Source: Bin5 sp965116395
Lineage (GTDB): Bacteria; Chloroflexota; Anaerolineae; Caldilineales; Caldilineaceae
DNA: 64,000 nucleotides
NCBI GenBank assembly: GCA_965116395.1
Contig: OZ220684.1
Location: forward strand, 124,001-188,000
Direction: 5' to 3'
The position numbers and the translations under genes are program-made. A model generated the notes under the pieces. That model saw only the letters and a list, made by a program, of their open reading frames with translations. It did no database searches and had not been told where the DNA came from. Of this stretch, positions 54,634-62,879 are shown in pieces (position 1 is the first letter of the stretch; every line of letters starts with the position of its first letter).

Positions 54634-55721
54634 AACGATGACTCCGGCATCGCGGGCGGCGCGATCAGGAAACTGAGAAGCCAGCAGGTCACTGCCGGAA
54701 TGACGATGGTGCTGGTCCACATGTGGACTGACCATGATGTCCCTGCGGTTGGCAGAAGGACGGCGTAGTAGCCGCCGTACAGGAGCAGTGGGATACTTGG
54801 GGCGAGCCAACGCAGCGCGTTCGGGTTTGTGCTCGGTTGTGCTCGCCAGGCCAGATAGTCCAGAGCCAGGGCGGAGACGGCCATGCCCAGGGCCGTCCAG
54901 ATCATCAACGGCCGCTCGTAGTCCACAATCGCGGCACCCAGAATCGCCAGACCGAGAACGGCGGAGACGGCACCGAAGGGCAGTCGCCAGCGGCGCAACC
55001 CCAACAGGATAGGGCCGGTAAGCGCGGCGGCGGTGAGTGTGGCTCCGAACATGCCGGCCACCTTGCCTACATCATCGTTGAAGTAGCTTTTCCCGGTCCC
55101 GTTGGCAGCGAGCTGTACTGTTACTGGGAACGAGAACATCATGAAGAAGGTGAGCGCGGCCAGCAGTATGCCAAGGGAAGCAATCGCCGGCGCCAGCTCG
55201 CGCCAACTATTGTTTTCGTCCTGTCGGCGCCATGCCGCGCGCAGGGGGCCAGTAACGATGAGGCCGATGCCGAGTCCCAGCAGGATGTGGGTCGGGCTGA
55301 AGAGGGCCTCGATGCCTCTTTCGACACCGAAGATGACGTGCCAAACCATGTCGCCAACGCCGCCGGCGGCGAAGATGAAGAGGCCGACGCCGGTAAGGCG
55401 ATAGCCAGCGGGAATGGCAAGGGCTAGTGGGTAACCTCGCGTCCGGTTAATTGCTGATGCACCGATAAATGCGATGGCGGCAAGCAGAAAACCGCCGTAG
55501 AAGAAGGCGTGCCAGGGCGTGAAAAAGGATTGATCCACCCTTCCGTGGTTGTGTGCCCAGCCGTCGAGATAGAGCCCGCCGACGAAAATCGCACATAGCA
55601 GGTTAAACAGCCAGTCAAAACGCAGTCCGGAAACCGGTTTCGCCTGATGCTTCCCTACTTGCGGCTCGGTCGCTGAATTTGCAACAGTTCCCGACAGAAT
55701 TGAGTCATTCATAATTGTCAT
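54630..55721 (-). CDS. Polytopic membrane protein of unknown function
   Basis: About 363 residues with roughly ten membrane segments, starting FDWLFNLLCAIFVGGLYLDGW. WHAFFYGGFLLAA and FSPTHILLGLGIGL place His residues within or near membranes, which is reminiscent of heme- or metal-binding membrane proteins, but I recognise no family. The start is ATG at 55721 or 55712. Earlier in-frame ATGs lie within repeat copy 4 and are not credible. It overlaps nnrE by 4 bp and heads a four-gene run ending in thiN. Confidence 0.7.
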   Translation of the reverse strand: MTIMNDSILSGTVANSATEPQVGKHQAKPVSGLRFDWLFNLLCAIFVGGLYLDGWAHNHGRVDQSFFTPWHAFFYGGFLLAAIAFIGASAINRTRGYPLALAIPAGYRLTGVGLFIFAAGGVGDMVWHVIFGVERGIEALFSPTHILLGLGIGLIVTGPLRAAWRRQDENNSWRELAPAIASLGILLAALTFFMMFSFPVTVQLAANGTGKSYFNDDVGKVAGMFGATLTAAALTGPILLGLRRWRLPFGAVSAVLGLAILGAAIVDYERPLMIWTALGMAVSALALDYLAWRAQPSTNPNALRWLAPSIPLLLYGGYYAVLLPTAGTSWSVHMWTSTIVIPAVTCWLLSFLIAPPAMPESSL

Positions 55722-55815
55722 TCCGATATTCAATACGGTTGCATCTACTATCAGTTTCAGTGTAACCGAACTACAGAGACGATCAAAGCGTGCCCCTGTT
55801 ATCTTGAATTTTGGG

Positions 55816-56125
55816 TAGCTACTAAGCCACATACATTGGCTGTCTTGAACGGCCCATAGTCCCGGCAGCCATTCTGGCTGACTGGCTGCGTGTGCTGATG
55901 GCAGCCTCGACGGTGGTTGAGACGCACAGGTAGAATGAGAACGACCGGTCGGTGAGGCCTGGTTTTGGAGGGGGGCGTTGCGGGGGCGCAGCCCCTGCAC
56001 AAGGGAGGGCCGAAGGCCCGACCGCCATGATGCAAATGGAGGGGAGAGTGCAACGAGGAAAGAGTATACATGAAGGGTGGATCCGTTGAAGGCTGCGAAT
56101 CAGCTTCGGCTGGTTCGTTGCGTTA
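55816..56125 (+). repeat. MITE-like repeat, copy 4
   Basis: Left end TAGCTACTAAGCC; right end, reverse-complemented, GTAACGCAACGAACCAGCC, a degenerate match to the same ends. The right interior (GGCTGCGAATCAGCTTCGGC) resembles copy 1 (GGTTGCGAATCAGTTGCGGC). The nested-hairpin core spans 55946-56024 with outer arms CGGTCGG and CCGACCG. It lies between the membrane-protein gene and nadC, upstream of both. Confidence 0.7.
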
Positions 56126-56272
56126 CTGGCTAGCTTCACGGTGGGCCGCCGGCTTGCCGAGACGCTAAGGAATCTTCTTCTCTGCCGTAACAGATTCGAC
56201 CCGAAAAAGTCGGCCCAGCCATGTGCGTTTGGAGCCGTTTTGGTGAGGTGCAACTGGTGCTGGCAGGCATTC

Positions 56273-56302
56273 TTGACGAATCGAACACGGTGGTGATATT
56301 CT
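56273..56302 (+). promoter_or_regulatory. Predicted promoter for nadC-nadA
   Basis: TTGACG (56273-56278), an 18-bp spacer and TATTCT (56297-56302), about 60 bp before the nadC start. It lies just outside repeat copy 4. Confidence 0.5.
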
Positions 56303-56367
56303 ACGCGGCGAAGTCCCTTTCGGTCGACAGAAGGGGCGATTTTTTGCCACTCGCAGAGGCTGCGCGC

Positions 56368-57300
56368 ATGGACGAATTCCTGGAACGAGCCAGGCCGATT
56401 GTTCTGATGGCGCTGGAGGAGGATATAGGCGGCGGCGACGTAACGACTCTCGCGACGATTCCCGCTGAAACGCGGGCCAGAGGACGATTCCTGGCGAAAT
56501 CTTCAGGGATCATTGCCGGGTTGGACATAGTTGGACTAACTTACGAATTGGTCAAGAAAGGAGTTAGGGAGCCTGTTCGGGAGAGACAGTCTGCACAGGA
56601 TGGCGCAAGTGGAGCCAGACCATTCGAAATGGAAGGATTGTCGGGCCACATCGTCCAGTTGTGCAGGTGCGTAGAAGAAGGGACATGGGTGGAGGCGGGA
56701 ACGGTAGTTGCCCATGCTGCGGGGCCTGCACAGGTTCTCCTTACTGCAGAAAGGGTAGCACTGAACTTCGTGCAACGCATGTCGGGCGTCGCCACATTGA
56801 CCCGGCGGTTTGTTGAGGCGGTGCAGGGCACTGGAGCCGTTATTTTGGACACGCGCAAGACGGCGCCGGGGCTGCGGTTGTTTGACAAGAGGGCGGTGGC
56901 GTTGGGTGGAGGGAGTAATCACCGCTTTGGGCTGTTCGATATGGCGCTCGTCAAGGACAATCATATTGCGGCGGCGGGGGGCATTTCGGCGGCTGTGCAG
57001 GGGATACGCGACGAATACCAAGGGGTGGAAATTGAAGTTGAGGTCGCTGATCTGACACAGTTGCAAGAGGCACTCTCGCTCGGCGTCGATCGCATTTTGC
57101 TTGACAACATGACGCCGGAACAGATCAGAGAGTCGGTTAAGGTTACCGCAGGCCGGACTTCTCTTGAAGCCTCCGGCGGCGTTAATTTGCAGAATATCGC
57201 GGCAATTGCTGCGAGCGGCGTAGATTTCATTTCTGTTGGAGCGCTGACCCACTCAGTCTCGGCGTTGGATATCAGTTTCGATTTGGAGATGGGTGGGTAG
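56368..57300 (+). CDS. nadC: Nicotinate-nucleotide pyrophosphorylase (carboxylating)
   Basis: A 310-residue quinolinate phosphoribosyltransferase making nicotinate mononucleotide from quinolinate and PRPP. The core motifs are EDIGGGDVTT near residue 17, LNFVQRMSGVAT, DTRKTAPGLR and the C-terminal EASGGVNLQNI. It carries about 20 extra residues near 75-95 (polar, within REPVRERQSAQDGASGARP) compared with the usual form of about 285. The ATG at 56368 fits the family start and has GAGG upstream. It is followed 60 bp later by nadA, the preceding step of the same pathway. Confidence 0.95.
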   Translation: MDEFLERARPIVLMALEEDIGGGDVTTLATIPAETRARGRFLAKSSGIIAGLDIVGLTYELVKKGVREPVRERQSAQDGASGARPFEMEGLSGHIVQLCRCVEEGTWVEAGTVVAHAAGPAQVLLTAERVALNFVQRMSGVATLTRRFVEAVQGTGAVILDTRKTAPGLRLFDKRAVALGGGSNHRFGLFDMALVKDNHIAAAGGISAAVQGIRDEYQGVEIEVEVADLTQLQEALSLGVDRILLDNMTPEQIRESVKVTAGRTSLEASGGVNLQNIAAIAASGVDFISVGALTHSVSALDISFDLEMGG

Positions 57301-57360
57301 CGGTCCGATTTGGAGGACAGTTGCCATCTGCAGGACTTAGTTCTGAAGCACGAGGATGAA

Positions 57361-58527
57361 ATGATGACAGAATCAACTCTGACTACACCTTTGGCAGAAG
57401 TCACGGATGCCAAGCTGATGTATGAAGCACTTGCACGCAAGCTTCGCAATGTGGTGCTGGATGTGGAATTGCGCATCAAGGCGGAACTGGCGGCGCAGAT
57501 TAACAGCCTGAAGAAGGAACGCAATGCGGTTATTCTCGGTCACAATTACATGGAGGCGGCGCTTTTTCACTCGATTCCGGACTTTGTCGGCGACTCGCTC
57601 TATCTCAGCCGGATGGCGGCGCAGACCGATAGGGACGTGATCGTCTTCTGCGGCGTGGAGTTCATGGCGGAGACGGCCAAGATTCTCAGTCCGGACAAGA
57701 CCGTTCTGCTACCTGCTGAGAAGGCTGGTTGCTCATTGGCCGCCAGCATCACCGCCGAGGATGTACGTCGCCTGAAGGAGCAGTTCCCTGGGGTGCCGGT
57801 GGTTACGTACGTGAATACCTATGCCGATGTGAAGGCGGAGACGGATATATGCTGCACGAGCGGAAACGCGGTTGCGGTGGTCAACTCCCTGGATTCAGAC
57901 CGGGTTATCTTTCTGCCCGACGAATTCCTGGCAAAGAACGTCGCCGAGGAGACGGGCAAACAGATTATAATTCCGTCGGCAGTCGGGGCCGGGTCGGGGC
58001 GGGCGCACGCGGGCAAGTCTGCGGATGTCTCAGTGGATCTGCGGGCATCGGGCCAACTCGACGTAGAGACTGGACACCCGGTCATCCCTCTGGAGACGGA
58101 GGCGTTCGACCTGATCGGTTGGCATGGCCGTTGCGAGGTTCACGACAAGTTCACTGTCGACGACATCCGGCGTGTGCGCGCGGAGTTCCCGGATGTTGTG
58201 ATTTTGTCGCACCCGGAGTGCAGTCCGGAAGTGGTTGCGGCATCAGACTTCACAGGCAGCACGTCAGCGATGATTCGTCATGTCGAACAGTCTGACGCGC
58301 CCCGCTATCTGCTATTGACAGAATGCTCCATGGGGGACAATATCATCGGCGCCAACCCGGACAAGGAGATGCTGCGGCTTTGTTCTGTGCGCTGCCCGCA
58401 CATGGGCCAGATTACGATGGAAGATACTTTGGCGGCGCTGGAGAAGATGCAGTACGAGATAAATGTACCTGAAGAGATTCTGGTCAAGGCGGCGCGATCG
58501 GTGCAGCGGATGGTCGAGATTGGTTAG
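57361..58527 (+). CDS. nadA: Quinolinate synthase
   Basis: A 388-residue iron-sulfur enzyme condensing iminoaspartate with dihydroxyacetone phosphate. The 4Fe-4S ligands fit Cys97 (CGVEFMAET), Cys287 (HPEC) and Cys345 (RCPHM). About 45 extra residues (about 206-250) lie between KQIII and IGWHGRCEVH, where other NadA proteins continue directly. The start is ATG at 57361, or 57364, with GAGG close upstream. NadB is not in the window, so the aspartate-oxidising step is encoded elsewhere. Confidence 0.95.
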   Translation: MMTESTLTTPLAEVTDAKLMYEALARKLRNVVLDVELRIKAELAAQINSLKKERNAVILGHNYMEAALFHSIPDFVGDSLYLSRMAAQTDRDVIVFCGVEFMAETAKILSPDKTVLLPAEKAGCSLAASITAEDVRRLKEQFPGVPVVTYVNTYADVKAETDICCTSGNAVAVVNSLDSDRVIFLPDEFLAKNVAEETGKQIIIPSAVGAGSGRAHAGKSADVSVDLRASGQLDVETGHPVIPLETEAFDLIGWHGRCEVHDKFTVDDIRRVRAEFPDVVILSHPECSPEVVAASDFTGSTSAMIRHVEQSDAPRYLLLTECSMGDNIIGANPDKEMLRLCSVRCPHMGQITMEDTLAALEKMQYEINVPEEILVKAARSVQRMVEIG

Positions 58528-58847
58528 CTTTGAGGGGATTCCTTTTGGAGACTCCAAGAGGCGGCATTCCGGACCTGGCCATCTAGTTCCGGGCCGCGAC
58601 GTAGACGACCGGTGTGCCCCATACAGTTAGAGCCAGTCCAGGATGACCTGGTGCGTGGGGCCGTCATGATCATCGGCCACTGAGTCGCAGGGGCAACCAG
58701 CGCGCTGGTGCTGGCAGCCGCCGGCGTCCCGGCAACAATCGGCAGAGCGCTGGATGTAACCTCCGTCAGTAGTCAGAGACAACCTCCTCGAAAGTTGCCG
58801 CTCTTGACCTCATGCAAAGGCTCCAAGAAACCGGCCTATTACGCAGT
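58528..58847. other. Convergent intergenic region with no supported gene
   Basis: The 320 bp between convergent nadA and cobA carry no gene. A short stretch near 58650-58765 reads ATSALVLAAAGVPATIG in one frame, but it is broken by a stop and I could match it to no family. Confidence 0.4.
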
Positions 58848-59639
58848 TCACGGTTCAGGCTGATCAAGGGATAGGAAACCGCTGCCGCCGTCTTCAGGCA
58901 TGAACCAACCGAGCTGGTCTTGGAGATTGACAACGTCGCCGAACACGAGCACGGCGGGGGCATGAATCTCAGCTAACGCCATAGCCTGCGGCAGGCCAGC
59001 CACGGTTGAGCGGGCAACCTTTTGATGGATGGTGGCTGCGCTTGCAATCGCGGCGGCGGGAGAGTGTGGATCGCGCCCGTGCTCGGTCAGAGCCTCGCAA
59101 ATCCTAGCGGCAGAACGAACGCCCATCAAGACAATCAAGGTAGGGGTCCCTGCCAGTAGTGCCCAGTCGACATTGGACCCTGCTTTGGCTGGATCTTCAT
59201 AGCCGGCAACAACGGTAAATGCGCTCGCCAGACCGCGGTGAGTGACCGGAATGCCGGCGTAGGCGGGCGCGGCGACGGCTGCGCTGACGCCTGGGACAAT
59301 TTCAAAGGCCAGTCCCTCTGAGGCAAGGGCCAGACACTCCTCCCCGCCGCGGCCGAAGACGAAACTGTCGCCCCCTTTCAAGCGAACGACTTGAAGTCCG
59401 TTTCTAACGCGGTCTACCAGGAGCGCGTTTATGTCAGACTGCGGCATGGTTCGGGGCCGGTGGCCCTGTTTGCCGACGAAAATGCGCTCTGCATGCGGGC
59501 GCATCTCTTGCAGAAGCTCCTGGGCGACAAGACGGTCGTAGATCACGACGTCGGCGGTTCGCAGCAGCGCGAGACCCCTAACTGTGATAAGGTCGGCCCG
59601 CCCTGGCCCCGCGCCCACCAGATATGCTTTCCCAGTCAT
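58848..59639 (-). CDS. cobA: Uroporphyrinogen-III C-methyltransferase
   Basis: A 263-residue SUMT converting uroporphyrinogen III to precorrin-2 with two SAM. The motifs are AYLVGAGPGRADLITVRG at the start, VVIYDRLV, RLKGGDSFVFGRGGEE near residue 94, VPGVSAAVAAPAYAGIPVTHR, and a late PAVLVFGDVV. The ATG at 59639 matches the family N-terminus MTGKAYLVG; an in-frame start at 59669 adds ten residues. It lies 67 bp after the precorrin-2 dehydrogenase gene, so together they can make sirohydrochlorin. Confidence 0.95.
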   Translation of the reverse strand: MTGKAYLVGAGPGRADLITVRGLALLRTADVVIYDRLVAQELLQEMRPHAERIFVGKQGHRPRTMPQSDINALLVDRVRNGLQVVRLKGGDSFVFGRGGEECLALASEGLAFEIVPGVSAAVAAPAYAGIPVTHRGLASAFTVVAGYEDPAKAGSNVDWALLAGTPTLIVLMGVRSAARICEALTEHGRDPHSPAAAIASAATIHQKVARSTVAGLPQAMALAEIHAPAVLVFGDVVNLQDQLGWFMPEDGGSGFLSLDQPEP

Positions 59640-59706
59640 GGATTCCGGCCCTTGGGTGAAGGAGGGCAACCCCTTGGGCAGTCGCGCCGTTCATGCGAAT
59701 TCAACA

Positions 59707-60162
59707 TTATTCTTCCGTCTCCAGCAGTGCGGCGATACGATCCCGGGCGGCAGTGGCGCGGCGGGGGCGGCCTGAATTCGTGCTAACGGAGACGATGAGA
59801 TCGTCCCGGCGCATGACCGCGGGCGAATGAAAGTTTCCTTCAGCAGGGGCGTCGGCTACATTTACCAAGAGGTCATGCTTTTGGGCGGCCGCAGCGATTT
59901 CATGGTTAACGGCGCGGACGTTTGTTGCAGCGAAGACGAGCCCGGCGTCAGCCAGATCTCCGTCCTGGTATGGCCTTTGCGTCCACTCGAGCTCGCCGCC
60001 TTCGGCCCAAGCTGTCAGTTGTTCGGTTGCGGACGGGCTGATCAGGCGCACTTGCACGCCGGCCGCGAGCAGGCTTCGCACCTTGCGCTCGCCGACGATT
60101 CCACCGCCGAAGACGACGGCGATACGGCCGCCGAGGTTTGTCAAGGTCAGTGGATATCGCAT
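59707..60162 (-). CDS. Precorrin-2 dehydrogenase (siroheme synthase N-domain)
   Basis: A 151-residue Met8/CysG-N-type NAD-dependent dehydrogenase making sirohydrochlorin from precorrin-2. The Rossmann motif VVFGGGIVGERKV is near residue 16 and FAATNVRAVNHEI near residue 79. VNVADAPAEGNFHSPAVMRRDDL is the family signature, with STNSGRPRRA after it. The length suggests the C-terminal part is reduced. CAGGAG precedes the ATG. It lies between folKP and cobA on the same strand, with small gaps. Confidence 0.92.
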   Translation of the reverse strand: MRYPLTLTNLGGRIAVVFGGGIVGERKVRSLLAAGVQVRLISPSATEQLTAWAEGGELEWTQRPYQDGDLADAGLVFAATNVRAVNHEIAAAAQKHDLLVNVADAPAEGNFHSPAVMRRDDLIVSVSTNSGRPRRATAARDRIAALLETEE

Positions 60163-60196
60163 GTCTTTGCATCTCCTGAGCTTACATGGATGGAGG

Positions 60197-61573
60197 TCAT
60201 TCGCTTTCTGTGAACCCGCTCAAAATCGCGTTGACGACCCGGATAGCCTGGACATTTTCGCGCACGTCGTGGACGCGCACGATTTGCGCACCGCGTTCCA
60301 CCGCCATCGTATTGGCGGCTATTGTCGCGGGCAGGCGGTCATCAACTGCGGCGCCGCCGGCCATTTTGCCCAGAAAGCCTTTGCGCGAGCTGCCGAACAG
60401 TAGGGGATAGTCCAGAGCCTGCAGTTCATCGAGGCGGGCGATGAGGGAGGCGTGCTGTGCGGGCGTCTTGCCGAAACCGATGCCCGGATCGATGATCCGA
60501 TGCCAGCGAGGAACGCGGTCACGTCGGGCTATTTCCAGCGCTGCGGATAGATCCCGGCTCGCCTCCGCCACCACGTCGTGCGGCTCCTTGCCTGGCATAG
60601 CCGGGGGATTGCCATGCTCACCGTCAATCGGCCGGACGGTATGCAGCGGCGCGCGGTTATGCATGAGAACAAGGGGGACCCGACAGCGGGCCGCCAGCGC
60701 AGCCATCGAGTTGCTGTCCTGCTTGGCCGCGTGCATACCCGATACATCATTCAGCCAGGTGGCGCCGGCGTCGAGGGCGGCCTCAGCAACTTCGACGCGG
60801 AAGGTATCGATTGACAGTGGGACGTCTACAACGTCGCGCAACGCGTTGAAGACCGGCACGACACGCATGATCTCCTCGTCGACAGAAAGATTGGTATGCC
60901 CGGGTCGAGTGGAATAGCCGCCTATATCCAGAATATCGGCACCAGCGGCAACGAACTCCTGCGCCAGCGTCAGTGCGGCCGCAACCGGGTCCTGCGCAGC
61001 GGCCAGCCCATCACCTGAAAAAGAATCGGGCGTGATATTGAGAATGCCCATAACACGGGCACCGCGGCCCCAGTTCCACATCCTCGTACCGATCGGCATC
61101 ACCCGCGGCGGTGTCTGCTTATTCAGTTTTTCCCAGAGCTCCTGCACGCTCAGGTCCAAGCGAGGATGATGCAGGCCGGCGTCCAGATCCAGAAGGGGAG
61201 CCAGCACGAAGTCGCGTTCCGGGACGCCCAGGTGGGGAACTGTCAGATCGGGCGTGTCGATGATGGCGTCATCATAAAAGAGTATGTCAAGATCGATGAC
61301 GCGCGGGCCATAGCGGATCGATTTGGTCCTGCCGAGAGAGTCTTCCGTCTGTTTGACTGCCCGCAGAAGTTCAGAAGGGGTAAGATGTGTGGAGACTTTG
61401 CAGACGGCGTTCAGGAAGAGGGGTTGGTCCGTCACCAGCATCGGGTCTGTTTCGTAGAGATGGGATGTTTCCAGTACGGTAGAATAGGAAGATAATTCAT
61501 CTAAGGCGGTATGCAGATAGGCGACGCGGTCGCCGATGTTGCTGCCTAGCGCAATGTAAGCAGTGTGATTCAT
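60197..61573 (-). CDS. Bifunctional HPPK-DHPS (FolK-FolP fusion)
   Basis: A 458-residue fusion. The N-terminal FolK domain (about 1-160) has IALGSNIGDR near residue 5 and GPRVIDLDILFYDD near residue 88. The C-terminal FolP domain (about 185-455) has GILNITPDSFSGDG, DIGGYSTRPG (Tyr where Glu is usual), DPGIGFGKT and GSSRKGFLG. It adds pyrophosphate to hydroxymethyldihydropterin and then joins p-aminobenzoate to it. AAGGGG precedes the ATG at 61573; an in-frame ATG at 61714 is unsupported. It heads a run with the siroheme genes. Confidence 0.95.
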   Translation of the reverse strand: MNHTAYIALGSNIGDRVAYLHTALDELSSYSTVLETSHLYETDPMLVTDQPLFLNAVCKVSTHLTPSELLRAVKQTEDSLGRTKSIRYGPRVIDLDILFYDDAIIDTPDLTVPHLGVPERDFVLAPLLDLDAGLHHPRLDLSVQELWEKLNKQTPPRVMPIGTRMWNWGRGARVMGILNITPDSFSGDGLAAAQDPVAAALTLAQEFVAAGADILDIGGYSTRPGHTNLSVDEEIMRVVPVFNALRDVVDVPLSIDTFRVEVAEAALDAGATWLNDVSGMHAAKQDSNSMAALAARCRVPLVLMHNRAPLHTVRPIDGEHGNPPAMPGKEPHDVVAEASRDLSAALEIARRDRVPRWHRIIDPGIGFGKTPAQHASLIARLDELQALDYPLLFGSSRKGFLGKMAGGAAVDDRLPATIAANTMAVERGAQIVRVHDVRENVQAIRVVNAILSGFTESE

Positions 61574-61955
61574 GAGATTCCCCTTAGGCCAGGAGGCAAA
61601 AGGAACGAAACCTTCCGAGTGAGGGCAGTCTTGGTTAGCGCCAGCCCGAAATCGACTTAAGGGGCTGCAAAAGCGCTTAGCACAGTCCAGCCGGGCCAAA
61701 ACAGACGTTGCCAACCTTTAGCCAATACCGATTGGCTTATAAGCGATTATATACGCTTTGCAACACGACCGCAGCTTTTTTTCAGAGTGGATGCTTTTTG
61801 TCCCCGTTTCAGTTATAATCGAAAGGGGGAACTGCGTTAACTTGTGGGACCAGAAAATGCGTCTGCACAGGGATACGAGACCGTTCAGCGCAGTCCTCTC
61901 CGCCCAGCGCAGCGCGACCATTCAAAGCCAACGGGTATTGCGAAGGAATTACGAC
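61574..61955 (+). promoter_or_regulatory. Divergent region with a -10 for the PhyH gene
   Basis: The 382 bp between the divergent folKP and PhyH genes contain a perfect TATAAT at 61814-61819. The matching -35 is poor (TGCTTT near 61792). No gene is supported; the reading frame upstream of 61956 lacks similarity to PhyH. I see no clear folKP promoter. Confidence 0.4.
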
Positions 61956-62759
61956 ATGGACGAGCTGAATGTCGACTATCCTCTGACAGACGAACAGATC
62001 GGCGCCTATCGTCGCGACGGCTTTGTAAAACTGCCGAATGTTCTTTCGCAGGAGGTGCTTGCCGAATACGGCTCTGAATTCACACGGATGGTCTATGCGT
62101 TAAACCGCCAGACACTAGCGCTGGCTGAGCGGAACACCTATGGGAAAGCATTCCTGCAAGTTCCGAACCTTTGGGAACACAGCGAGAAGGTGAAGACGTT
62201 TGTCCTCTGCCGGCGCCTGGGGAAGATTGCGGCCGAGTTGATGGGCGTTAATGGTGTACGCATGTATCACGATCAAGCATTATACAAGGAGCCGGGCGGC
62301 GGATTTACGCCGTGGCACGTGGACCAGTTCTACTGGCCATTGGCGAACGACAACACAGTCACCGCGTGGATTCCTTTGCAGGAGGTCCCGGTGGAGATGG
62401 GACCGCTTTCGTTTTGCATCGGCAGCCATAAGCTGCTGCAGAACCGGGGCCTTTCTATCAGCGATGAAAGTGAACAGAAGATTGGCCGCACTTTGAATGA
62501 CTATCCGAAGTGCGTGTCTCCTTTTGCTTTGGGGGAGGTCAGCTTTCATTCCGGCTGGACATTTCATCGGGCGGGGCCCAACCGGAGCGATCAGATGAGA
62601 GCGGTGATGACGATCATCTACATGGAAGACGGGATGGAAGTTGCGCCGCCAAAGAATGAAAATCAGCAGAGAGACTGGGACCGCTGGCTGCCGGGCGCGC
62701 AAGTAGGCGAACCAATCGACACGCCGCTGAACCCTGTCATCTACTCTGCTCTCGAATAA
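61956..62759 (+). CDS. Phytanoyl-CoA dioxygenase (PhyH) family protein
   Basis: A 267-residue Fe(II)/2-oxoglutarate oxygenase. The iron triad is His121 and Asp123 (WHVDQFYWP) with His204 (FHRAGPN); Arg210 or Arg215 is likely to bind 2-oxoglutarate. Conserved MGPLSFCIGSHK precedes the distal His. Bacterial members hydroxylate diverse small molecules, including ectoine and halogenase-like substrates; this one is unassigned. AAGGA lies 8 bp before the ATG. A zinc alcohol dehydrogenase gene follows 120 bp later and might oxidise the product. Confidence 0.9.
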   Translation: MDELNVDYPLTDEQIGAYRRDGFVKLPNVLSQEVLAEYGSEFTRMVYALNRQTLALAERNTYGKAFLQVPNLWEHSEKVKTFVLCRRLGKIAAELMGVNGVRMYHDQALYKEPGGGFTPWHVDQFYWPLANDNTVTAWIPLQEVPVEMGPLSFCIGSHKLLQNRGLSISDESEQKIGRTLNDYPKCVSPFALGEVSFHSGWTFHRAGPNRSDQMRAVMTIIYMEDGMEVAPPKNENQQRDWDRWLPGAQVGEPIDTPLNPVIYSALE

Positions 62760-62879
62760 CAGCGCTACCGTGCACACAGGTCTGGGCGCCATTCTTGCGT
62801 ATTCCTGACCTGTACAACTCAGATTTTGCAAGTCTCAGGTTGCATGGCGATGCGACCTAATACACAGGAGCAGATCTGG

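Noticed and set aside
55724..56000. N-terminal extension of the membrane-protein gene into repeat copy 4
   Set aside because: The extension is the translation of repeat DNA, has no similarity to a protein and lacks a credible start signal.
58620..58770. Remnant of a coding gene between nadA and cobA
   Set aside because: A 30-residue stretch looks protein-like but has an internal stop and no recognisable family or flanking similarity.
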